From Martinezella miluonensis (GTDB taxonomy: Bacteria; Pseudomonadota; Alphaproteobacteria; Rhizobiales; Rhizobiaceae): a stretch of 47,875 nt of DNA. Below are positions 42,893-47,875 of the stretch, piece by piece. The notes beneath the pieces are model-generated. The model saw only the letters and a program-made list of their open reading frames with translations. It had not been told where the DNA came from and ran no database searches. How positions within the stretch are numbered: position 1 is the first letter of the stretch; each line of letters opens with the position of its first letter. A program made the translations under genes and the position numbers. The stretch covers positions 1 through 47,875 of the forward strand of contig NZ_FMAH01000047.1 in NCBI RefSeq assembly GCF_900094545.1. Direction: 5' to 3'.

Positions 42893-43090
42893 CTTAGGTG
42901 AGCAACGTTTGTCGCAACTCCGCCCAACGCCTCTTGGCGACATCGTCAGCGCCTATCGTACTCGACGATTTATTGCCCTCGCATTCATATTGCGTGCCTC
43001 ATTGCTACATGAAGTTTTTTTCTGGAGCAGGCAGGGATACCCCGTCGTTGTCATGCACCACTCAAGCCGGCTCTGCCGGCTTTTTCTTTT
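42893..43090 (+). ncRNA. Candidate small RNA ending at an orphan terminator
   Basis: A terminator pointing rightwards with no plus-strand gene within 2.6 kb upstream implies a transcript starting in this gap. Local dyads suggest structure. The 5' end given is only a guess, since no good promoter is visible. I do not recognise any known rhizobial small RNA family. Confidence 0.3.
43064..43090 (+). terminator. Orphan rho-independent terminator
   Basis: Perfect 8-bp stem AAGCCGGC / GCCGGCTT (43064-43071, 43075-43082) with a 3-nt loop, followed by a T-rich tract with five T in a row, then CTTTT. On the minus strand it would lie 40 nt beyond the small membrane-protein stop but lacks a T-run there, so the plus-strand role is preferred. 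Confidence 0.75.
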
Positions 43091-43118
43091 TAACGGCTTG
43101 CAACCGACAAAACGACGG

Positions 43119-43373
43119 CTACCAGCGGCCGTTCACGCCGCAACCGGCCGGCGGCAGCGTTTTCTGCTCGAAGCGCGCCTTCAGCATCGCGCAGCCCTTG
43201 TCCCTAATAGGGCCTGGCATCATCGAGTTCAGGCCGATGCCAACCTCATCGAAGGGATCATCGGCATAAGCGACATAGACGTACCAACGCCCGCCGATGA
43301 CGACAACGATGGCAATCAAAGCCGCGACAAGCGCTCTTCCCAGGCTTCTCTTTCGTCTCGGTACGTCTTCCAT
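43119..43373 (-). CDS. Small membrane-anchored protein, unknown function
   Basis: An 84-residue protein with a basic N-terminus (MEDVPRRKRSLGR), one hydrophobic helix (about 15-32) and a periplasmic part with two cysteines (RDKGCAMLKARFEQ and PPAGCG) that could form a disulfide. GAGG lies about 6 nt before ATG 43373. I do not recognise a named family. Its conserved-looking layout and codon use support a real gene. It lies downstream of the extensin-like gene on the same strand. Confidence 0.7.
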   Translation of the reverse strand: MEDVPRRKRSLGRALVAALIAIVVVIGGRWYVYVAYADDPFDEVGIGLNSMMPGPIRDKGCAMLKARFEQKTLPPAGCGVNGRW

Positions 43374-43479
43374 GAAACCCTCGCCTGCTCTCCGTCGCCG
43401 CACTTAACCGCGTTTCCAAAGCTAGGTAAATCAACTTTCGCTTTCGGCAAGTGCAGATGTGTCTCCGGCAAAATGCCAA

Positions 43480-44667
43480 TCAAAGGCTGCAATAACGCCG
43501 GCCGCCCTTGCGATCCCTGAGGTCGAAGTGGAAATGGTTCCAGTGCTCCGGATTGCTGCCTGGCCCAAGCACCGTATCGAAATAGCGGCAGCTATCGGAG
43601 CGAACGGCTTTCAGCAATCCACCCTCTCGGAAAGAGAACAGGCCTTTCTTCCGCACGTCGATCACATGACCGTTCTTCAGCACGAAAGTACCGACATCGA
43701 TTGCATTGCCATGCGCATGTTCCGACATCGGATTATAACGTTGCCGGCTATTGTTCATCCGCCGGCAGGAATAGCCGCCGAGCGGGACGATCGTGCCGAT
43801 GCCGGACCAGTAGCGGGTGCGCGCCGCCGGCGCCAATTCGTTCTTCACCCATTTCGCAAAGGCCAGAGTGACCTGGCAATTCAAGGTGACGGCCGGACGG
43901 ACGGCGATATTGCCGGAGAGCCCGCTCAACGACACAGGATAGGGCACCTGGCACGCGGGTCCGTTCGAAATAGCCGGCTTGTCGGTATAGATGACGCCCA
44001 TGCGGCGCAGTTCCTGCCGGCAGGCGATTTCGGAAGGCGGCATCATGCCCGGAGGCGATTGCGGCGCCTCGAACTGCCGGTCGAGGCGCGGCATGGGATT
44101 GTCGACGCGCGGAAGCATGGCAAGCTGAGTTCCCGGCTGCCGTCGCGGCATCGGCGACTGATTGAGTTCTGCCTGTATGGCCGATCTCTGAAGGACGGAG
44201 CGATTGGTCTGGACCGGCGCGTCCGAACCAATACCGTCGACCACGGGCTGATCGGTTTGACCCTCGGCGATATTTTGTTCTTCCTCCTGCACCAATCCGA
44301 CGACGGATGCGGATTGCGCCTCCTCGGCAGGCCCGACACCGAGCTCGGCATCCATGTTGACGCCCTGGGACGGAATGTTCGATTGCTGCGCCAAGCCTGC
44401 TTCGACATCCGTCGTCGTCACCGCTTCGTCCGTTCCGGTGGAGCGTTTACCGCTGCTGTAATTGCTTGACGTGGAAACGACGGGGTCCTGCGCGCCCGGA
44501 TAGGCGAATTGCCTTTGCGACACGCTGCGGTGCGGCTTGATCGAGCCGACGCGCGAGGAGCTGTCGACACTTGACGGCGGCACGAGGCTGTCTGCCGTGC
44601 AGGCGACCAGCGCCGACGACAACAGCAACGGCAACAGAGCACGTCGTACAATGGATAAATAGGCCAT
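43480..44667 (-). CDS. Extensin-like lipoprotein (putative peptidoglycan hydrolase fold)
   Basis: A 395-residue secreted lipoprotein. The signal peptide ends in a lipobox (SSALVAC, Cys about 23). A long Ser/Gln/Val-rich linker (about 25-230) follows, then an Extensin_C domain (about 245-395) with SEHAHGNAIDVGTF and a terminal NPEHWNHFHFD. These His/Asp residues match zinc ligands of LAS-type (MepA/VanY-like) peptidases, so cell-wall cleavage is plausible. ATG 44667 is chosen because the frame upstream lacks a signal. Four conserved cysteines are in the last domain. Confidence 0.9.
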   Translation of the reverse strand: MAYLSIVRRALLPLLLSSALVACTADSLVPPSSVDSSSRVGSIKPHRSVSQRQFAYPGAQDPVVSTSSNYSSGKRSTGTDEAVTTTDVEAGLAQQSNIPSQGVNMDAELGVGPAEEAQSASVVGLVQEEEQNIAEGQTDQPVVDGIGSDAPVQTNRSVLQRSAIQAELNQSPMPRRQPGTQLAMLPRVDNPMPRLDRQFEAPQSPPGMMPPSEIACRQELRRMGVIYTDKPAISNGPACQVPYPVSLSGLSGNIAVRPAVTLNCQVTLAFAKWVKNELAPAARTRYWSGIGTIVPLGGYSCRRMNNSRQRYNPMSEHAHGNAIDVGTFVLKNGHVIDVRKKGLFSFREGGLLKAVRSDSCRYFDTVLGPGSNPEHWNHFHFDLRDRKGGRRYCSL

Positions 44668-44913
44668 AGTCCTGATCCGTTGCCCCAGCCACGGTCGGTA
44701 ACACTTACAAAGCCTAAACGGGAACAGTGAACGAATGCTTACCGTGGTGAATTGGGACACATCCAAGGAAGTTTAGTCAGCCTGATAAAGTGTGCCTGCA
44801 GGCCGAAATTTCGCGAAAGTCCGATGTGCGAAGCAGCAGTGCGGTCTTTCCCATCGGAACCGGATTGCATAGGCTGGATACCGGAATCAGTATTTGGCGA
44901 TAGGAGCGAACGA

Positions 44914-45303
44914 ATGAATGACAGCATCAAACCGAAAGGCGAGCTGACATTGCGCACGCTGGCGATGCCTGCCGACGCCAATCCTGCGGGCGATATCTTC
45001 GGCGGCTGGGTCATGGCGCAGATGGACTTGGCAAGCGGTATTCGCGCTGCCGAGCGCGCGCGCGGCCGCGTGGTGACGGCTGCGGTGAAGGAAATGGCTT
45101 TCGAGCTGCCGGTCAAGATCGGCGACACGCTGAGCGTCTTCACCGACATCGAGCGCGTCGGCCGCACCTCGATCACCCTGAGCGTCGAAGCATGGGCGCA
45201 CCGCTCACGCTACAACCAGATGGAAAAAGTCACTGCGGCGACCTTCATCATGGTCGCTCTCGACGAGAACGGCGCCCCCAAGCCCATACCCATGGAGAGC
45301 TGA
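44914..45303 (+). CDS. Acyl-CoA thioesterase (hotdog fold, YciA-like)
   Basis: Hydrolyses acyl-CoA to free acid and CoA. The 129-residue chain has the YciA-family segment LAMPADANPAGDIFGGWVMAQMD, with the catalytic Asp/Asn region, and FELPVKIGDTLSVFTDIERVG. AGGAG lies about 6 nt before ATG 44914; an out-of-frame ATG at 44918 and an in-frame upstream extension are rejected. The next gene begins 4 nt after the stop, suggesting an operon. Confidence 0.93.
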   Translation: MNDSIKPKGELTLRTLAMPADANPAGDIFGGWVMAQMDLASGIRAAERARGRVVTAAVKEMAFELPVKIGDTLSVFTDIERVGRTSITLSVEAWAHRSRYNQMEKVTAATFIMVALDENGAPKPIPMES

Positions 45304-45307
45304 CATC

Positions 45308-45898
45308 ATGGGTTCGGCACACGCGCCGGAGGTTTACGTCTACATACGGACGGTCATGAGCATGGTGATCGGCCTTTCGCTCGCCCAGCTTCTGACGCGA
45401 CTTGCCGGTTTCGTGCAGGCGCCCGGCAAGAACAGGATCTACTTCGTCCACATCGGCTGGGTGCTGTCGATGTTCCTCTACATCATCCATTTCTGGTGGT
45501 GGGAATATCGGCTGCAGTCGGTGCAAGTCATCACCTTCGCCGTTTATCTTTTCCTGATCTGTTTCTGCTGCCTCTTCTATTTCCTCTGCGTGCTGCTCAA
45601 TCCGCCCTCCATCGACGAATATGGCGGCTTCGAAGAGTATTTCATTTCCCGCCGGGGCTGGTTTTTCGGCCTGCTCGCCGTCACCTACGCCGTCGACCTC
45701 ATCGACACCTTGCTCAAAGGGGAAGCCTATTTTCAGTCTCTCGGCTGGGAATATCCGACCCGCAACATCGTCTATATCGTCCTTTGCATCATCGCTGCGA
45801 TCACCGCCAACCGACGCTTCCAGGCGGCATTCGTGATCCTTGGGCTGATCTACCAGATCACATGGATCTTCCGTCTCTACGACGTGCTCCCGGGATAG
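45308..45898 (+). CDS. Six-helix integral membrane protein, unknown function
   Basis: A 196-residue protein with about six hydrophobic helices: SMVIGLSLAQLLTRLAGF, GWVLSMFLYIIHFWWW, FAVYLFLICFCCLFYFLCVLL, FFGLLAVTYAVDLIDTLL, VYIVLCIIAAIT and FVILGLIYQITWIF. It is rich in aromatic residues. No family is recognised. It follows the thioesterase by 4 nt and is probably translated from the same message, which hints at a lipid-related role but proves nothing. Confidence 0.8.
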   Translation: MGSAHAPEVYVYIRTVMSMVIGLSLAQLLTRLAGFVQAPGKNRIYFVHIGWVLSMFLYIIHFWWWEYRLQSVQVITFAVYLFLICFCCLFYFLCVLLNPPSIDEYGGFEEYFISRRGWFFGLLAVTYAVDLIDTLLKGEAYFQSLGWEYPTRNIVYIVLCIIAAITANRRFQAAFVILGLIYQITWIFRLYDVLPG

Positions 45899-46013
45899 GC
45901 AGGCATTTCGCTGCGTAAAACGGCTGCCATTTCGATGCTCTACAATTCTTGACCAGGACATCGCGATATTGTTCGGATCGAGTGTCCTCCGGATGTGGGT
46001 GGGAGACCGAGCC

Positions 46014-46634
46014 TTGAAAGCAAAGGGCTATGCATTGGGATTGGCGCTTGCTCTTTCGTTGCCTTGGTTTGCTTATGCAGAAGATCCCGCACCGGGCCAG
46101 GCCAACATCACCATCGCCCTGAAATACTGGGTGGAATTCGCAAAACAGGGCAATGCCGCCGCGCAATACGGCCTCGGCTATAGCCTCGCCAACGGCGATG
46201 GTGTGGAGCAGGACGACGCCCAGGCTGTCGCTTGGTACCGGAAATCGGCAGAACAGGATAATTCGCAAGGGCAATATGCCCTCGCCTATCTCTATTATCA
46301 CGGCGATGGCGTTGCGAAGGATTATGGTCAGGCGGCCAAGCTCTTTCGCAAAGCGGCGGGACAACGCGACGCACGCGCCGAATATGGCCTTGGATATCTC
46401 TATTATAACGGATACGGAGTACCCAAAGATGCCGGGATCGCTGCCGACTGGTTCAACAAGGCGGCGGCGAAGGGATTGCAGGAAGCGCAGCACGGCCTCA
46501 GCTACATGGAAGCCAACGGCGAAGGTCCGATCAAGGATCTCGGTCCGCTGGGCGAAGGGCGAACCACCGGCAAAGACACCGGAGAGACGCCAGGCTGGGT
46601 CGTCTTTCAGCTGCTGATGGCGCTTCTGCCTTAG
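46014..46634 (+). CDS. Secreted Sel1-repeat protein (short)
   Basis: A 206-residue protein with a signal peptide (KAKGYALGLALALSLPWFAYA) and three full Sel1 repeats plus a partial one (AAQYGLGYSLANGDGVEQDD, YHGDGVAKDYGQAAKLFRKA, YYNGYGVPKDAGIAADWF). Sel1 solenoids bind other proteins. The TTG at 46014 is chosen because GGGAG lies 8 nt upstream and it yields an exact signal peptide; ATG 45993 and TTG 45969 are in-frame alternatives. A paralogue follows 54 nt later. Confidence 0.85.
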   Translation: MKAKGYALGLALALSLPWFAYAEDPAPGQANITIALKYWVEFAKQGNAAAQYGLGYSLANGDGVEQDDAQAVAWYRKSAEQDNSQGQYALAYLYYHGDGVAKDYGQAAKLFRKAAGQRDARAEYGLGYLYYNGYGVPKDAGIAADWFNKAAAKGLQEAQHGLSYMEANGEGPIKDLGPLGEGRTTGKDTGETPGWVVFQLLMALLP

Positions 46635-46688
46635 CGGCCGCAAAACGGCATATCGATAACGAACGGATCATCGACTGAGGGGTAAATC

Positions 46689-47759
46689 GTGAATTGGAAG
46701 AAGGGGGCCATAGGATTGCTCGTCATGCTGGCGGCCGTGGGAACCGCCCATGCCGACGTCGGGCGGAACACCTATGATCGCGGAGATTTCAGATCGGCCG
46801 TCGACTATTTGCGCCCCCTGGCAAACAAGGGAAATGTCGCAGCGCAGATAAAGCTCGGCCACATGTATGAAGAGGGCGATGGCGTCGAGAAAAATCTCGC
46901 GCAGGCCCTCCACTGGTACAGGAAGGCGGCCGAACAGGGAAATGCCGAGGCGCAGTTCAACGTCGGCACCATGTACGACCAGGGCGAAGGCGTCGCAGTC
47001 GACAAGAACCAGGCCATCCTGTGGTACGGCAAGGCGGCGGCGCAGGGCCATGCCAATGCGCAATACAATCTCGGTGTCATGTACGACACGGGCGAAAGCA
47101 TCTCGCAGGACAAGGCGCAGGCCTTCATCTGGTATCGCAAGGCGGCGGAACAGGGAGATGTGGACGCGCAATACAATGTCGGCGTCATGTACGATCAGGG
47201 CGACGGCACCGGCAAGGACAAGAGCCAGGCGGTCATCTGGTATCTGAAGGCGGCCGACCAGGGCAAGATCGCGGCGCAATACAATCTCGGTATCATGTAT
47301 CGCGATGGCGACGGCGTCGCCAAGGATGGGGCTCAAGCCCTCTCCTGGTTCCGCAAGGCGGCCGACCAGGGGGATGCCGATGCCAAGTACAATATCGGCG
47401 CGATGTATGCCGACGGCGACGGGATAAAGCAGGACGATAAAGAAGCGATCGCCTGGTTCCTGAAGGCTGCCGGGCAAGAGGATGTCGAGGCGGAATACAA
47501 TCTTGGCGTCATGTTCCGCGATGGCGAAGGCGTCGCCAAGAATGGCAAGCAGGCCGTCTTCTGGTTCGAGAGAGCAGCCGGGCATCGCTATGCCGACGCG
47601 GCCTACAATCTCGGCATCATGTATCGCGATGGCGACGGCGTGCCGGTCGATCCGGTCAAGGCGCTGGAATGGTTCCGCAAGGCAAAGAACCTGGGCCATC
47701 AAGGCGGGACCGATGACGAGCAAGACCAGCCTTCCGACGCAAAGAGCATCCCGATCTGA
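46689..47759 (+). CDS. Secreted Sel1-repeat protein with eight tandem repeats
   Basis: A 356-residue periplasmic or exported protein. A signal peptide (about 1-22, ending AHA) precedes eight consecutive 36-residue Sel1 units at 49-336, each of the form A-x-YNLGVMY-x-x-GDGV-x-KD-x-x-QA-x-x-WYRKAA-x-QG. The GTG start has GAGGGG about 7 nt upstream. The DNA repeats at exactly 108 bp, and the middle units are very similar, indicating recent tandem duplication. A protein-interaction scaffold is the usual role of such solenoids. The terminal repeat with its terminator follows. Confidence 0.9.
   Translation: MNWKKGAIGLLVMLAAVGTAHADVGRNTYDRGDFRSAVDYLRPLANKGNVAAQIKLGHMYEEGDGVEKNLAQALHWYRKAAEQGNAEAQFNVGTMYDQGEGVAVDKNQAILWYGKAAAQGHANAQYNLGVMYDTGESISQDKAQAFIWYRKAAEQGDVDAQYNVGVMYDQGDGTGKDKSQAVIWYLKAADQGKIAAQYNLGIMYRDGDGVAKDGAQALSWFRKAADQGDADAKYNIGAMYADGDGIKQDDKEAIAWFLKAAGQEDVEAEYNLGVMFRDGEGVAKNGKQAVFWFERAAGHRYADAAYNLGIMYRDGDGVPVDPVKALEWFRKAKNLGHQGGTDDEQDQPSDAKSIPI
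46833..47696 (+). repeat. Eight-unit 108-bp tandem repeat within the Sel1 gene
   Basis: In-frame 108-bp units. For example, GCGCAATACAAT recurs at 47058, 47166 and 47274, exactly 108 bp apart. Units 3-5 are closest in sequence. Copy number could change by slippage without breaking the frame. Confidence 0.85.
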
Positions 47760-47783
47760 GACGATCGGACCAATCCGCCGCTA

Positions 47784-47875
47784 CAGCCTGTGTGGAAACG
47801 TTTGGAGGCTCCGGTTTGACCGGGGCCTCTTTTGGTTTCTGGGTCTATGCGGGTTTTGATGTTATGTTTATGGTG
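47784..47875. repeat. Right copy of the 92-bp perfect terminal inverted repeat
   Basis: Exact reverse complement of 1-92. It begins 25 nt after the Sel1 gene stop and includes the hairpin at 47805-47829. No coding sequence is recognisable. Confidence 0.95.
47805..47833 (+). terminator. Terminator of the Sel1-repeat gene
   Basis: GAGGCTCCGG / CCGGGGCCTC (47805-47814, 47820-47829), 10-bp arms with one G-U pair and a 5-nt loop, followed by TTTTGGTTT. It lies 46 nt after the stop codon and is identical to the terminator at 40-71. Confidence 0.75.

Larger units (their letters stand above)
42733..43118. other. Non-coding region, candidate RNA locus
   Basis: About 386 bp without a convincing protein gene. 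It starts with the promoter side of the ABC exporter operon (a self-complementary CTATATAG at 42785-42792). The plus strand then shows small dyads such as ATCGT-ACTCG-ACGAT near 42957-42971, and finally a rho-independent terminator (43064-43090). The only plus-strand frame (from TTG 42909) runs straight through that terminator. Confidence 0.5.

Noticed and set aside
42909..43520. Plus-strand frame of 203 codons from a TTG start
   Set aside because: It reads through a strong terminator at 43064-43090 and overlaps two better minus-strand genes; the protein looks random.
1..47875. Terminal repeats as the ends of a transposon or integrative element
   Set aside because: The content is housekeeping (fumarases, cob, moa/mob), there is no transposase or integrase, and the repeats double as terminators; a contig break at a repeat is simpler.
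1..47875. tRNA, rRNA, CRISPR array, prophage or insertion sequence
   Set aside because: None could be found by reading both strands; no cloverleaf-like, spacer-repeat or transposase signals were seen.

Overview
The window looks like a chromosomal segment of a Rhizobium-type alphaproteobacterium. It is GC-rich, coding-dense, and uses ATG starts with short purine-rich ribosome sites. Several gene families point the same way: an Usg-family protein, a cobS/cobT pair, DUF971 beside moaA, moaA/mobA/mobB, a PleC/DivJ-like kinase, DUF1289 next to a retropepsin-like protease, and an ssuADCB sulfonate cluster. I see no rRNA, tRNA, CRISPR array, transposase or phage gene. Most of it is housekeeping and accessory metabolism.

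Layout. 1-131: one copy of a 92-bp repeat whose perfect inverted copy ends the window (47784-47875); each carries a terminator-like hairpin. 132-7300: an L,D-transpeptidase, then class II (fumC) and class I ([4Fe-4S]) fumarases side by side with a small membrane ORF between them, then a GGDEF diguanylate cyclase. 7332-10693: a hydrolase plus an FMN-type oxidoreductase, divergent from a marR gene with two operator-like sites, then ltrA. 10728-18142: DUF971, moaA, an MBL-fold hydrolase, a large chemoreceptor, a DMT exporter, and mobA-mobB. 18190-23577: an OmpA-like protein with a very long P/Q/K/E/A-rich linker, divergent from a polar amino acid ABC importer (binding protein, strong terminator, two permeases, no ATPase). 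23763-27405: usg, DUF2270, a TPR-methyltransferase, and a translationally coupled GST-ArsR-SRPBCC operon preceded by a perfect 14-bp palindrome.

27402-31500: ssuADCB on the minus strand. A nearly identical 19-bp element lies 74-75 nt upstream of both ssuA and ssuD, which is the best regulatory signal in the window. 31672-36427: a 3-hydroxyisobutyrate dehydrogenase-family enzyme, an Lrp/AsnC regulator, an overlapping uracil-DNA glycosylase/nuclease pair, a membrane histidine kinase and diacylglycerol kinase. 36614-39474: divergent cobT and cobS (late B12 assembly), with DUF1289 and an aspartic protease behind cobS. 39578-42732: a DMT exporter, and an ABC-2 exporter (ATPase, permease) coupled by overlapping stop/start codons to a GNAT acetyltransferase. 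42733-43118: a non-coding stretch ending in a terminator, a candidate small RNA. 43119-47759: a small membrane protein, an extensin-like lipoprotein, a thioesterase with a six-helix membrane protein, and two secreted Sel1-repeat proteins, the second built of eight 108-bp tandem units.

I do not see a clearly new multi-gene system. The most informative unexplained items are the duplicated ssu element, the paired MarR sites, the GST/ArsR palindrome, the terminator-bearing terminal repeat, and the possible RNA near 43 kb. All functions are assigned from sequence motifs and family knowledge, without database searches.
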